Shown piece after piece: positions 24,228 to 33,271 of a DNA stretch of 64,000 nt. The notes under the pieces are model-generated. The model searched no databases and had not been told where the DNA came from. It saw only the letters and a list, made by a program, of their open reading frames with translations. The first letter of the stretch is position 1, and the number at the start of each line of letters is the position of its first letter. Made by a program: the position numbers and the translations under genes. The DNA comes from Pseudobdellovibrionaceae bacterium (GTDB taxonomy: Bacteria > Bdellovibrionota > Bdellovibrionia > Bdellovibrionales > Bdellovibrionaceae): the NCBI GenBank assembly GCA_030158485.1, contig JAOASS010000016.1, positions 171,398 through 235,397 of the forward strand, read 5' to 3'.

Positions 24228-25646
24228 GTGAGAGCGATCAAACATCTAGTAGGGTTTTTGTGCGTAATTTTATTTGCGAAGTCTGCTCATAGTGAATCAT
24301 TTTCTGACTGGACTTTAAGCTTAATTAAAAAAAATAAGCTGAATCCAGACCACTTTTCTTTTCATTGGGCCAAGCCAGATGCTTCGGTTATTCTTCAGCA
24401 TCGATCTGATGTTTTGATGTTACCAGCTTCTATTAGTAAAATTGCCACAGCTTCAGCGGTACTTGAATATTTGCCACCGGGAACTCAATTTAAAACTCAA
24501 CTTAAATCATCTGCTAGAATTGTCGGTGAGCAATTAAAAGGATCTCTTTATTTAGTAGGCGGTGGAGACCCCTCTTTTGTTTCAGAAAATATGTGGTTTT
24601 TAGTTAATTCATTTAAAAGAAACAATATAAAAGAAATTGTGGGTGATATTTGTGTCGACGATTCACTTTTTGACTCTATTCGTTTTGATGGTTCGCGGGA
24701 AAGTGTCAGAGTCGATCGCGCTTATGATGCTCCTGTGGGAGCCATGTCATTTAATTGGAATTCGATGAATGTTTTTGTAAGGCCAACTAAGCCTGTGACT
24801 TCTGCTTATGTCATATTAGATCCTGAAAACGAATATTTAAAACTTGAAAACTTAGTGAAGACCAAAAAATTCGGTCCTGCCGAAATTCAAGTTGATCGTG
24901 ATTGGAGTGAAAAAAACAATATTGAGACCGTTAAAGTAAGAGGAGCAATAGGCGAAAATCAGCAAGAAGCTGTTATCTTTGCCAATATTACAAAGCCCGA
25001 CTTGTGGTCTGGTGCAAACTTAAAATCTTTTTTAAGTCAAAGAGGAATTCAAGTTTTAGGAAATGTTAAAAATTGCGTTTCTAATTCGTCTATGGAAATT
25101 TTGGCTGAATATCAAAGTAAACCAATTGAAATGATATTATCTGATATGAATAAGTTTTCGAATAACTTTGTCGCTGAAATGTTAACTAAAAATATGGCGG
25201 CATTGTCGCAGAAGCCGGCGACTTTAAAAGTAGGTGTTGAAAAAATTCAGCAACACCTAAAAAAATTGGGTTTCGATTTACAAAAAGATTTCATCATTTT
25301 GAATCCTTCAGGTCTAACTCGAGATAACAAGATGACGGCGTATGCTATGTGGAAACTTTTATTAATCAGAGAAAAAGATTTTTCATCAATGCCAGAATTT
25401 ATAATGTCACTTCCGATTTCAGGAGTTGACGGCACATTGAAAAAAAGAATGAAAGACCCTTTAACTTATCGTCAGGTGCGAGCTAAAACCGGGATGCTGA
25501 ATGGAGTGGTGTCTCTTGCGGGTTATGCGACAGACATGAGTGGAATGCCGATCCCATTTGCTTTTATGTACAACGGTCCGGGCGATAGTGCCCGGGCCCG
25601 ATCAATAATTGATCAAATTTTTGAAAAATATTATTCGCAAAGATAA
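24228..25646 (+). CDS. dacB: DacB-type D-alanyl-D-alanine carboxypeptidase/endopeptidase (PBP4)
   Basis: 472 residues from the GTG at 24228, chosen because AGGAGG lies seven bases upstream and a signal peptide then starts directly. S13 family motifs are in order: PASISKIAT (SxxK), KFSNNFVAEML (SxN) and RAKTGMLNG (KTG). A periplasmic enzyme that trims peptide stems and can cut crosslinks of murein. In Bdellovibrio such enzymes also act on prey walls, but this copy has no feature that shows such a role. Its end overlaps tetR by 16 bases. Confidence 0.93.
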   Translation: MRAIKHLVGFLCVILFAKSAHSESFSDWTLSLIKKNKLNPDHFSFHWAKPDASVILQHRSDVLMLPASISKIATASAVLEYLPPGTQFKTQLKSSARIVGEQLKGSLYLVGGGDPSFVSENMWFLVNSFKRNNIKEIVGDICVDDSLFDSIRFDGSRESVRVDRAYDAPVGAMSFNWNSMNVFVRPTKPVTSAYVILDPENEYLKLENLVKTKKFGPAEIQVDRDWSEKNNIETVKVRGAIGENQQEAVIFANITKPDLWSGANLKSFLSQRGIQVLGNVKNCVSNSSMEILAEYQSKPIEMILSDMNKFSNNFVAEMLTKNMAALSQKPATLKVGVEKIQQHLKKLGFDLQKDFIILNPSGLTRDNKMTAYAMWKLLLIREKDFSSMPEFIMSLPISGVDGTLKKRMKDPLTYRQVRAKTGMLNGVVSLAGYATDMSGMPIPFAFMYNGPGDSARARSIIDQIFEKYYSQR

Positions 25647-26284
25647 CGCAAAAACAGACGTTTGATTTCAGAAACCATTTTTTCATCATCAATGAAATCA
25701 GGATTGTCCACAACGACTTGTTCCATTAAGCCAATAAAGCCGTGAATCGTCAGTTGAGCCATGATTTTTGAATCACGATTGGCTTGCGGTATAATGTACT
25801 GAGCTAATGTTTCAGAATAGGAATTGATTATTTTTTTGAATTCTCCCTGGTCAACTAAGTATTGGTAGATACCTTGAATCTTTTGGCGAATGTCTTTTTG
25901 AGTTGAATAGATTTCAAGACCAAGCTGAATGATAAAGGGAACCCTTTGATCAGCAGGCAAACTGTTAATTGAAGCCATTTTTTCTTGAAAGTATTGACTG
26001 TCTTTGCGAAGAAGTTCGTGGATTAGGGCTGACACGACAGATTCTTTATTTCCAAAAAATTGATAAAGAGAGCCAATGCTGACGCCAGCTTCTTTTGCAA
26101 TTTTATCAGTTGTAACCCCATAAAAGCCTTCGCGAATCATAATTCTTTCGCAAGCTTCGAGAATCGTAGCAACTGTTTGCCGCGATCTTTCCTGAGTCGG
26201 AGCCTTCATTTGAAGTTTTGTTTTTGATTTTTTAGTTTTACTTTGATCAGTTGTCATGGTCACACCCAACATATTAGTGCTCAT
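25631..26284 (-). CDS. TetR/AcrR family transcriptional regulator
   Basis: 217 residues. A basic leader is followed by the DNA-binding helix-turn-helix: TILEACERIMIREGFYGVTT, then DKIAKEAGVSIGSLYQFFGNKE (recognition helix and the FxNKE end typical of the family). The remaining helices form the ligand and dimer domain. GAGGAG lies six bases before the ATG at 26284. Two copies of ACTTRAGTAA lie 67-95 bases upstream, which suggests self-regulation. The ligand is unknown. Confidence 0.92.
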   Translation of the reverse strand: MSTNMLGVTMTTDQSKTKKSKTKLQMKAPTQERSRQTVATILEACERIMIREGFYGVTTDKIAKEAGVSIGSLYQFFGNKESVVSALIHELLRKDSQYFQEKMASINSLPADQRVPFIIQLGLEIYSTQKDIRQKIQGIYQYLVDQGEFKKIINSYSETLAQYIIPQANRDSKIMAQLTIHGFIGLMEQVVVDNPDFIDDEKMVSEIKRLFLRYLCE

Positions 26285-26350
26285 GTTATCTCCTCTATTT
26301 ATTTACAAACGCACTCAAAATTCTAATTTCCGTTTTAATTTGTGTCTCAG

Positions 26351-26378
26351 ACTTAAGTAAATCCAGTTACTTGAGTAA
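26351..26378. promoter_or_regulatory. Two operator-like repeats before tetR
   Basis: ACTTAAGTAA (26351-26360) and ACTTGAGTAA (26369-26378) are 10-base direct repeats starting 18 bases apart. Each is close to palindromic, and TTACTTGAGTAA (26367-26378) is a full palindrome. A related inverted pair, TAAGT-N6-ACTTA, occurs at 26600-26615. Position and symmetry fit a binding site for the adjacent TetR protein. Confidence 0.45.
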
Positions 26379-26448
26379 GTGACAAAAAATAACGTGAGGC
26401 ACATTTGTATGATGCCTTTTTTGCACGACTAAGTACAGTCTCAAATTC

Positions 26449-26492
26449 AGCTGGCAGAAGTGTGAATTAACGTTCTTTAACTTCTGTCAGCT
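26449..26492 (+). terminator. Strong 13-bp hairpin in the gene-free region, T-rich tail
   Basis: AGCTGGCAGAAGT (26449-26461) pairs along its full length with ACTTCTGTCAGCT (26480-26492), with one G-T pair and an 18-base loop. On the plus strand a T-rich stretch follows, including seven Ts in a row 10 bases later. No plus-strand gene ends nearby (dacB stops at 25646), so it may end a small RNA or be a regulatory structure. Confidence 0.5.
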
Positions 26493-26743
26493 TTGTTCAA
26501 ATTTTTTTAATAATCTAATCTTTTTGCTAACGGTGCCGCAATATTCAATTAGAAAATTAACATATATTAAGCCTGCGAATAATTTTGAGTGATTTTGATT
26601 AAGTAAAATAACTTAGCAACGAACAACCCAACATCATTCGCTCATATTCCATTCACTCTTTGTGCCAGATTGATTGCCTAGAATTTCTTCAGTTTTTCGA
26701 ACTTTTGTCTGATTTGGTATGAATAGGTTTTAGACAGGTGACG

Positions 26744-27976
26744 TCAAAATCCTATTCCAAAATCAAGAGCGCGGTGTGGATTGTCAGCTAAGCCTATTAA
26801 ATAAAGAAAAGGCTCGGTGTTTTTAGCTACGACAGAATCTAAAATTTCGTCTCCAGGGTAGAAGCCTCCACCGCTCCATTGATCTCTTGGGTCAAGCTCG
26901 AAAGTGAATGCAAAGATCCCGTGTTCTCCATAGGCCCAGTCACAAGTGTCACCACTGGCAATATAGAGCTCTGCCGATTGCTGCGGGGTGTATCCGGTCC
27001 ATTGGGCCATTGTTTCTGCCATTTTAACAAAAGTTTGATGGTCCTTTTGATTCGGTATTTTATTATCCAGGTGGCCCCATGGATAAAGGATCAAGGAAGA
27101 AAAGGTATGGTAGGATAATAGTATTTTGATTTTTTTCAGAGATTCGACATAGTTTTTGATAGCTTTTGATTCGGGTTCACTAAACGGAGATGTGCCCATA
27201 TAAGTGTCAGAATTGGGATTTTTGCTCGATCCTCCCGTACCCCAACCAAATCCATAATTTCTGTTAAGATCAACGCCATAGGTGCCATCATGGTTTTGTT
27301 TTCGATTTTTTCGCCACATTTTGTATTTGTTTGTTGAAATATCATATTCTAAGCCATCTGGGTTGACAGCGGGAATCATATGAATTTCGCGACTATTAAC
27401 AAGGTCAATTACTTTGCGATTTCCTTTTTTATATTCTGCTAAAAGCCACTTTAAAAGTCTGAGTGGAGTATCAACTGATAAGTGTTCTCTTGCGTGGTGT
27501 CCTCCCATAAAGAGTGCTTGAGGTAATTCTTTATTGGGATCTTGTTCTCCGCGAACCATAAAAGCCCAAATTTCTCGGCCTTCGATGCTTCGACCGGCCG
27601 ATTTCAGTTCTGTGATTTGTGGAAATTCAGAGTGGAGGTCTTGAAGCGCTTTCGTAAGCTCGCTGTAGTCATGATATTCAGAGTCTTCGCTAGGGAACGT
27701 CATCGATTGCATTGTACGGCTAGTTAAATCTTCAAGAATCAGACCCATCTTTTCAAGCTTATTTTTTTCTTCCAGTACAGCTGTTGCAATAACATAATCT
27801 GAGTTTATAAAATCAATAGCGGCCCCTGTATTTGCTATCATGGTTCTTTGGAATGAGTCGGAAGCTTTTAATTTTAGAACATATGTTCTTTGAGTTTCTG
27901 TTTGAGCCAATTGAGAAATTCCATTAAAGACGACGAATAAAAAACAGCTTAAAAAAATGCTCAAAGTATTTTTCAC
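26744..27976 (-). CDS. Secreted zinc carboxypeptidase, M14 family
   Basis: 410 residues with a GTG start (AGGAGG six bases upstream) and a signal peptide ending near AQTE. A propeptide-like part of about 90 residues precedes the M14 domain: MGGHHAREHLS (zinc ligands His and Glu), MIPAVNPDGLEYD, WRKNRKQN, GVDLNRNYGFGWG, SYHTFSSLILYPWG (third zinc His) and FTFELDP (catalytic Glu). This is the order of carboxypeptidase T/A-like enzymes. It should remove C-terminal residues from peptides outside the cell or in the periplasm. It fits a predatory or proteolytic lifestyle. Confidence 0.94.
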   Translation of the reverse strand: MKNTLSIFLSCFLFVVFNGISQLAQTETQRTYVLKLKASDSFQRTMIANTGAAIDFINSDYVIATAVLEEKNKLEKMGLILEDLTSRTMQSMTFPSEDSEYHDYSELTKALQDLHSEFPQITELKSAGRSIEGREIWAFMVRGEQDPNKELPQALFMGGHHAREHLSVDTPLRLLKWLLAEYKKGNRKVIDLVNSREIHMIPAVNPDGLEYDISTNKYKMWRKNRKQNHDGTYGVDLNRNYGFGWGTGGSSKNPNSDTYMGTSPFSEPESKAIKNYVESLKKIKILLSYHTFSSLILYPWGHLDNKIPNQKDHQTFVKMAETMAQWTGYTPQQSAELYIASGDTCDWAYGEHGIFAFTFELDPRDQWSGGGFYPGDEILDSVVAKNTEPFLYLIGLADNPHRALDFGIGF

Positions 27977-28030
27977 GAAAGCCCTCCTGGCTTATACCCA
28001 AACGTCTTACTTCGCTTGCGCTAAGGTATT

Positions 28031-28068
28031 AACCAGTCAATCGTAATAATTTTGTTTAATCACTGGTT
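28031..28068. repeat. Inverted repeat AACCAGT/ACTGGTT
   Basis: Seven-base perfect arms 24 bases apart in the 190-base spacer between the PilZ gene (stop at 28167) and the M14 gene (start at 27976), both on the minus strand. No T-run follows on either side. It may be an operator for the peptidase gene or a weak terminator. Confidence 0.35.
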
Positions 28069-28166
28069 CCACTTTGAAACTGGACCAGCAGATAACAAAT
28101 ATAGACGAATATCTAACTATCGAATTTTGAAATTATAATTTGAACATGCTTTTTTTGAGTCTAAAT

Positions 28167-28469
28167 TTAATCAGCTTTGCCCTGAAGCATTTTTGTTACG
28201 AGTTCTTCTTTGGCCACAAATTGAGCACCAAAGCCGAGGCCTCTTCCCCAGACAACTTCTGCATGAAGAACATGGGATTTTTTAAGAGAAGTGAGGTGAA
28301 CAGTCACGCAAAGCATGTCGCCTCGACGTGGAACATATTCAGATTGGGCAAGTTCGAAGAATGCACCTGAGCTTGAAACGTTTTTCAATTTGGCGACCAT
28401 TTTACCATGGTGGCGACCGTAAACTTCAATATGGGCGAGCTCTTTAGTTTCAAACCTTAATGATGACAT
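28167..28469 (-). CDS. Small PilZ-like protein without the RxxxR motif
   Basis: 100 residues, one domain. KNVSSSGAFFEL fits the second PilZ motif ((D/N)xSxxG) and GFGAQFV the last strand. The first motif, RxxxR, needed for cyclic di-GMP contact, is not present (the start reads SSLRFETKELAHIEV). Such degenerate PilZ proteins often do not bind the nucleotide and act through protein contacts. No operon partner is evident; folA is 49 bases upstream. Confidence 0.8.
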   Translation of the reverse strand: MSSLRFETKELAHIEVYGRHHGKMVAKLKNVSSSGAFFELAQSEYVPRRGDMLCVTVHLTSLKKSHVLHAEVVWGRGLGFGAQFVAKEELVTKMLQGKAD

Positions 28470-28518
28470 ACATTCATTGTCGGTTATTTTTTGAACAAAT
28501 GAAAACTTCAGTAACTTG

Positions 28519-29013
28519 TTAATTTTTTCGACAATACAGCTGGAATGAAAATCGGGGTGACGTTTCGTATTGTATTTTTTTTTCTAAATCGAACTCGTTC
28601 CAGTTCACGTCAGGATAGAAGGTATCAGCGTCAAAAGTTTTTTCAATTTTAGAGACATAAATTCGGTCCGTTTGAGATAAGCTTTGTTTATAAATTTCAG
28701 CACCCCCAATAATAAAGACTTCTTTGGGCCATTCTGAGACTAAAGACTGGGCAGCTTTAATCGCTTCGTCTAAGGATGAGACATACTTCACTATTGGTAG
28801 CTCCGACTTTAAAGGCTGCCTTGAAATCACGATATGGTATCGGCCTGGCAAGGGTTTGCCTAGGGAATCATAGGTTTTTCTTCCCATAATCATAATTTTA
28901 CCTTTGGTGGTTTCTCTAAAGTGTTTCATGTCTTCAGGAATACTGATTAAAAGATTATTATTTTTTCCGATTCCGTTTTTTTGATCAATTGCAACGATAT
29001 GGCTTAAAATCAT
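28519..29013 (-). CDS. folA: FolA: dihydrofolate reductase
   Basis: 164 residues, normal length. SHIVAIDQKNGIGKNNNLL, PEDMKHFRETTKGK (active-site acidic residue), IMGRKTYDSLGKPLPGR and FIIGGAEIYKQSL are the standard landmarks. It reduces dihydrofolate with NADPH, the product being needed again by ThyA. The start codon overlaps the thyA stop (TAATG at 29013), so both are one translational unit. Confidence 0.96.
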   Translation of the reverse strand: MILSHIVAIDQKNGIGKNNNLLISIPEDMKHFRETTKGKIMIMGRKTYDSLGKPLPGRYHIVISRQPLKSELPIVKYVSSLDEAIKAAQSLVSEWPKEVFIIGGAEIYKQSLSQTDRIYVSKIEKTFDADTFYPDVNWNEFDLEKKIQYETSPRFSFQLYCRKN

Positions 29014-29807
29014 TAGACTGCAATTTCTGCTTTGATGGCTGCGTGTGGTTCATAATTTTCAATTTCAATATCTTCATATTTAAAATTAAAAATATTTTTT
29101 ATAAGCGGGTTGAGCTTGAGTGTGGGTAAGTGCTTACAGTCACGAGTGAGTTGGAGTTTTGCTTGTTCAATATGATTTGAGTAAAGATGGGCGTCACCAA
29201 GTGTATGAATAAATTCACCGACTTCAAGATCACAAACTTGAGCTACCATATGGACGAGTAATGCATAGCTTGCGATATTAAATGGCACTCCTAAGAAAAC
29301 ATCGGCACTTCTTTGATAAAGTTGACAAGAGAGTTTACCATTTGCCACATAAAATTGAAAAAAAGCATGGCAGGGGGGCAAGGCCATTCGGTCGACTTCG
29401 CTTGGATTAAACGCGATAACGAGGAGTCTTCTGGAGTCAGGATTTTTTTTAATTTGTTCAATCACGTTTGAAATTTGATCAATTTTTCTACCATCAGTCG
29501 TTTCCCACGAGCGCCATTGTTTGCCGTAAACAGGGCCTAAATCGCCCTTTTCATCAGCCCATTCATTCCAAATGGTTACGTTATGATCTTTGAGGTATTG
29601 AATGTTAGTATCGCCTTTTAAAAACCATAACAGTTCATGAAAAATGGATCGTGTATGAAGTTTTTTAGTTGTGAGAAGAGGGAAGCCTTGTTGTAAATCA
29701 AAACGCATTTGATAGCCAAAAACACTGGAGGTGCCGGTCCCTGTCCGATCCATTTTTTGTGTGCCATGCTGGAGTATATGTTGGAGTAAATCTTGGTATT
29801 GTTTCAT
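29013..29807 (-). CDS. thyA: ThyA: thymidylate synthase
   Basis: 264 residues, the exact length of the E. coli enzyme. Visible are [45 protein letters not shown] (catalytic Cys), [10 protein letters not shown] and [12 protein letters not shown]. It methylates dUMP to dTMP and yields dihydrofolate. Followed by folA with overlapping codons. The 230-base spacer on the other side (29808-30037) separates it from a divergent pirin gene. That spacer holds a TTGACA at 29908 but no clear -10 partner. Confidence 0.97.
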   Translation of the reverse strand: MKQYQDLLQHILQHGTQKMDRTGTGTSSVFGYQMRFDLQQGFPLLTTKKLHTRSIFHELLWFLKGDTNIQYLKDHNVTIWNEWADEKGDLGPVYGKQWRSWETTDGRKIDQISNVIEQIKKNPDSRRLLVIAFNPSEVDRMALPPCHAFFQFYVANGKLSCQLYQRSADVFLGVPFNIASYALLVHMVAQVCDLEVGEFIHTLGDAHLYSNHIEQAKLQLTRDCKHLPTLKLNPLIKNIFNFKYEDIEIENYEPHAAIKAEIAV

Positions 29808-30037
29808 AGCGACCTACCTTTGAAAAAACCATTTTCTCGTTTGATTGTGAAGAGATCAAGATCTGCGCGCAGGGTCCTAAGCTTCTTTTTTTGTAATCAC
29901 ATCACTTTTGACAATGCGAGTTAGTAAGTCTCTTGATCCGACTCCGCGCAGAAGCAGTTCTTTTTCGTTGCAAATTATTGAGCGTCGATTTGGGGTATTG
30001 GCACAGAAGCGATCATGAGTTTGCAAAGGAGTCATTT

Positions 30038-30739
30038 ATGTTGGTTCTCCGGCCTTCAAAAGAACGTGGACATTATAAAAATGCTTGGCTTGATTCGTAT
30101 CACACATTTTCTTTCGGGTCTTACCACGATCCGGATCATCTTCAGTTCGGAGCATTGAGGGTCATTAATCAAGATGTGATTGATGTTGATAGGGGCTTTG
30201 ATTTTCATGGTCACAAAGATATGGAAATATTCACCTATGTTTTAAGTGGAACACTTGAGCATCAAGATAATATGGGAAACAAAGAAAAAATTCGCCCTGG
30301 TGAAGTGCAAATTATGAGTGCAGGAACAGGTGTTTTACACAGCGAGTACAATCCTTCGTCAGACGAAAAAGTTGAACTTCTGCAAATTTGGGTCATTCCC
30401 GATCAGTTTGGAATTGCTCCTCGGTATGCCCAAAAAAAGTTTTCTGAAAATGAAAAACTGAATCATTTTAAACTGATTATTTCTCCGGATGAAGAGGGTG
30501 AAAGTCTTAAGATCTTTCAAAAAGCTTGGGTCTGGTCTTCTCTTTTTAGTTCAGGATTTGAGAAATCGTTTCCGATTCAAAAGGGCAAGAAACTTTGGCT
30601 TCATATGGCCAGCGGTGAAATTGAAGTTGATGGACAAAAGTTAGTTAAAGGTGATGGCTTGGCTGTTCAAGATCAGGAGTTAATCAACATCAAAGGGCTG
30701 GCTACGAAATCTGAATTTATTATCTTAGAGCTGGTTTGA
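30038..30739 (+). CDS. Pirin family protein (YhaK-like cupin)
   Basis: 233 residues from the ATG at 30038, chosen for AAGGAG about seven bases upstream and because it fits the family start MLVLRPSKERG. The N-terminal cupin has HGHKDMEIFTYVLSG and AGTGVLHSEYN, giving the metal ligands His, His, His and Glu. The C-terminal cupin is degenerate. YhaK-type pirins bind iron or other metals and some oxidise quercetin in vitro. The cellular role here is unknown. Monocistronic. Confidence 0.9.
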   Translation: MLVLRPSKERGHYKNAWLDSYHTFSFGSYHDPDHLQFGALRVINQDVIDVDRGFDFHGHKDMEIFTYVLSGTLEHQDNMGNKEKIRPGEVQIMSAGTGVLHSEYNPSSDEKVELLQIWVIPDQFGIAPRYAQKKFSENEKLNHFKLIISPDEEGESLKIFQKAWVWSSLFSSGFEKSFPIQKGKKLWLHMASGEIEVDGQKLVKGDGLAVQDQELINIKGLATKSEFIILELV

Positions 30740-30743
30740 AGTT

Positions 30744-31640
30744 TTATTTTTTGAGTTCTGTCTGATGCAAGATTTTGTTATTAGCATCTAAAAAATCAAG
30801 ATTTAAACTAGCTGAAGTTATTCTGATTGATAAAAAACCTAGATTTTCAGATTGAAAAATTGTTTTATTTCGCTTTGATAATTCTTCTGTGCTGGCGCCA
30901 GCGCCTGAGACTGCGAATAATGTGGGACAATTTTTAATTCGGCCATCCGTCAGCTGTAAATTGTGATCATGTCCTGATAAATAGACATGTGCTGTGCCAC
31001 AGATGTTTTCGTCGATAAATTTTTTCACCTCAGTACCTGCTACAAAAGAGGGAAAAGAAACCCTTTCGTAGCGGCCAGCATTTCCGTGTTTTCCATTTGA
31101 AAGATAAGGGTGATGTCCAGCGACAATAAGCCACTTACCTTGAGCTTGCAAAACAGCTTCTTGGATCAGTTTTTTTTGAGCTTGAATGTCGACAGCCCAC
31201 ATGAGCCGTGTTGTATCCAAAACAACTAAAACATAATCCTCAAATGCTTGGTAATAAAAATAATTAGGCAAATAGTACTGTGGATTTTTCTGCGAGTAGC
31301 CAAGTTGCCATGTCCCACGTATCCAATCATTCGATAATTGACCGTAGTCATGGTTTCCCAAAGCTACAAAAAATGGGAATTCTAGTTTTTCATAGTGCTT
31401 TTTAAACATACGATCAAGCACGGGGTCTGAAGGAGAAGTCATTCCAGCTTCGTAAATATTATCACCCGTCAAGATCCCATGGTCGCAAAAGCTTTTCGAG
31501 CAATGACGAAAAAGAGCTTCTGCCACTGCTTTTTGCCCTTTGTTATCTTTTCCAGTATCGCCAATTACAACAACTTGGGAAATAGCCCAGCTTTGAAGTG
31601 AAATAAAAATAATAATAATAAAAGAAATAATGGAAGGCAT
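30744..31640 (-). CDS. Secreted metallophosphoesterase, purple acid phosphatase-like
   Basis: 298 residues with a signal peptide. Metal-binding motifs are in order: VVVIGDTG (GDxG), TGDNIYEAG (GDN), ALGNHDYG (GNHD), VAGHHPYLS (GHHP) and LSGHDHNLQ (GHDH). This is the tartrate-resistant acid phosphatase/calcineurin-like type with a two-metal site. It probably hydrolyses phosphate esters in the periplasm. 17 bases separate it from hpt upstream. Confidence 0.9.
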   Translation of the reverse strand: MPSIISFIIIIFISLQSWAISQVVVIGDTGKDNKGQKAVAEALFRHCSKSFCDHGILTGDNIYEAGMTSPSDPVLDRMFKKHYEKLEFPFFVALGNHDYGQLSNDWIRGTWQLGYSQKNPQYYLPNYFYYQAFEDYVLVVLDTTRLMWAVDIQAQKKLIQEAVLQAQGKWLIVAGHHPYLSNGKHGNAGRYERVSFPSFVAGTEVKKFIDENICGTAHVYLSGHDHNLQLTDGRIKNCPTLFAVSGAGASTEELSKRNKTIFQSENLGFLSIRITSASLNLDFLDANNKILHQTELKK

Positions 31641-31657
31641 CCCAGTCTCCTATGATT

Positions 31658-32188
31658 TTATTGGAAGTTTTGAACTTGACCGATAAAAGGCAAGTTTCGG
31701 TAGTAGCCTTCGTAATCTAAACCATAGCCCACAACAAATTCATTACTAATTTTAAAGCCGACGTGATCAAGGTCACACGGCACTTTAAGAGCATCTGGTT
31801 TTTCAAGAAGGGCAACAGTTGTCAAACTGGCAGGCATTCGACTCAGAATTGCATTTTTAAGATAATTCATCGTCAAGCCTGTATCGACTATGTCTTCGAC
31901 AAGTAACACATGTTTTGCTTCAACTGGCTTTGAAAGGTCGAGAGTCACTTTGACTTCGCCGGACGATGTGTTGCCGTGGTAACTTGAGACTCCAAAAAAT
32001 TCACAAGAAATATCAGCATCAATTTGTCGAATCAAATCACTGTAAAACATGAAAGAGCCTTTTAGGACACAGATTGCAATAACTTGTTTATTGCGAAATT
32101 TATCTGTCAGAATTTTTCCAATTTCAGCAACTTTTTTTTCAAGCTGTTCTTCGGTGATCAAAGGCTTAATTGAAAGTGGTTGTACCAT
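31658..32188 (-). CDS. hpt: Hpt: hypoxanthine phosphoribosyltransferase
   Basis: 176 residues. VLLVEDIVDTGLTMNYL is the PRPP-binding loop, CVLKGSFMFYSDL the early loop, and FVVGYGLDYEGYYRNLPFIG the C-terminal base-binding part of the family. It salvages hypoxanthine (and often guanine) to IMP/GMP. Useful for a cell that lives on host nucleotides, but also common elsewhere. Confidence 0.95.
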   Translation of the reverse strand: MVQPLSIKPLITEEQLEKKVAEIGKILTDKFRNKQVIAICVLKGSFMFYSDLIRQIDADISCEFFGVSSYHGNTSSGEVKVTLDLSKPVEAKHVLLVEDIVDTGLTMNYLKNAILSRMPASLTTVALLEKPDALKVPCDLDHVGFKISNEFVVGYGLDYEGYYRNLPFIGQVQNFQ

Positions 32189-32291
32189 CTGGCAGTCCTT
32201 TTCTAAAGTTTTTTAGGCGGATAATGCCGAAAGCTTATTATCGACTTTTTGGAATGTCTATTATCAACACAGGGGGATATGGTTTAAAAGA

Positions 32292-33212
32292 CTATTTTTC
32301 AAACCTCAAGATAACGACAATTTCGTGAGGCACGGCTTTGTCGCCAGTGGTCGTTGAGTTGGAGCTAGATTTGTCAAAACCTGATACAAAAAACGATTGG
32401 TCGGCCGCCATTTCAAACTGTGCTGGAAATGATGTTTGAGGATTGAGGCTCACTTCTAGTTGCCCGGATAAATTTTCATTTCTGTCATCGTCTAAAGTGG
32501 CGTAAGTGGTGATAACGGGAGTTTGTTCTAAAGAAGAATTTTCTGTTGTAGCAAGGGCTCTACCCGCTGAAGAAGTAGCTGGTATATCTGAAGCTTTTTC
32601 GAGCTTGGCAGTGTAAAGTTGATTGAGGCCATAGGTGTAAGATTCTTCTTTGAGAATTTTAATTTTAGATTTGTATTGTTCTAAAATTTGATTCAGCTTC
32701 GGTATGTAGCCAATTGTGACTTCATATGAAGTTTCCACTCGAGTGAGGGCGCCTTCTTCAAGCCATTTATTTAAAATAGCTTGCGAGATTTCGATGTAAT
32801 AAATTTTAGCAGTGGGACCCATTAATTTTTTTTCGCTTTGCTCAGTTGAACTCAGAAGTGTCGCGAAAGGTTTATTGCGGATTGATTCTTGATTTTGGGG
32901 TTCGGATACTTCGGACTCATTTGAAGTAAACTGATTCGTGTCTTTTGATTGTGATATCTGAGTTGATGATGATCCTCTTAGGAACTGAACTCGTGTCCAG
33001 AAAGATTGTCTTTGGTTTTTTGTAACGAACCAAACGGCTAATGCGCCAACCAAGATGACGATACCTAATTGGACAAAAAGGTTTTCGGATAGTTTTTGTA
33101 GCATTGATTTTTCAGGAACTTGATAGGCAGATATATCAATTCCACATTGAGCACAATAAGGGTCTTTGGGTTGGCTAAAGCCACATTTGGGGCAAACTAT
33201 AAGCATCATCAT
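32292..33212 (-). CDS. Zinc-ribbon membrane protein of unknown function
   Basis: 306 residues from the first of three consecutive ATG codons. A TTG ten codons upstream is possible. The start is a zinc ribbon, CPKCGFSQPKDPYCAQCG (two CxxC pairs), followed after about 25 residues by one membrane helix (FVQLGIVILVGALAVWFV). The outer part has a Ser/Gln-rich linker and an alpha/beta domain that is not recognised. The ribbon would lie in the cytoplasm and the domain outside. Divergent from rsmH, with 59 bases between. Confidence 0.75.
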   Translation of the reverse strand: MMMLIVCPKCGFSQPKDPYCAQCGIDISAYQVPEKSMLQKLSENLFVQLGIVILVGALAVWFVTKNQRQSFWTRVQFLRGSSSTQISQSKDTNQFTSNESEVSEPQNQESIRNKPFATLLSSTEQSEKKLMGPTAKIYYIEISQAILNKWLEEGALTRVETSYEVTIGYIPKLNQILEQYKSKIKILKEESYTYGLNQLYTAKLEKASDIPATSSAGRALATTENSSLEQTPVITTYATLDDDRNENLSGQLEVSLNPQTSFPAQFEMAADQSFFVSGFDKSSSNSTTTGDKAVPHEIVVILRFEK

Positions 33213-33271
33213 TAGGCTATCTGATTCACCATTGACGCTCAACGAAAATATCCTTATGGTTTTATTCGATT

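Larger units (their letters stand above)
26285..26743. other. 459-base region without a gene
   Basis: No convincing coding frame is seen on either strand. The region holds the tetR promoter side, the repeats at 26351-26378 and 26600-26615, a weak hairpin AGGCA/TGCCT followed by Ts (26397-26422), and a strong hairpin at 26449-26492. It is unusually long for this compact stretch of chromosome. Confidence 0.6.

Noticed and set aside
26738-26745. TGACGTCA palindrome at the end of the M14 gene
   Set aside because: Only eight bases, overlapping the stop region of a gene; expected by chance in 64 kb.
29908-29913. TTGACA as a -35 element for the pirin gene
   Set aside because: No convincing -10 box at 16-18 bases, so it is not listed as a promoter.
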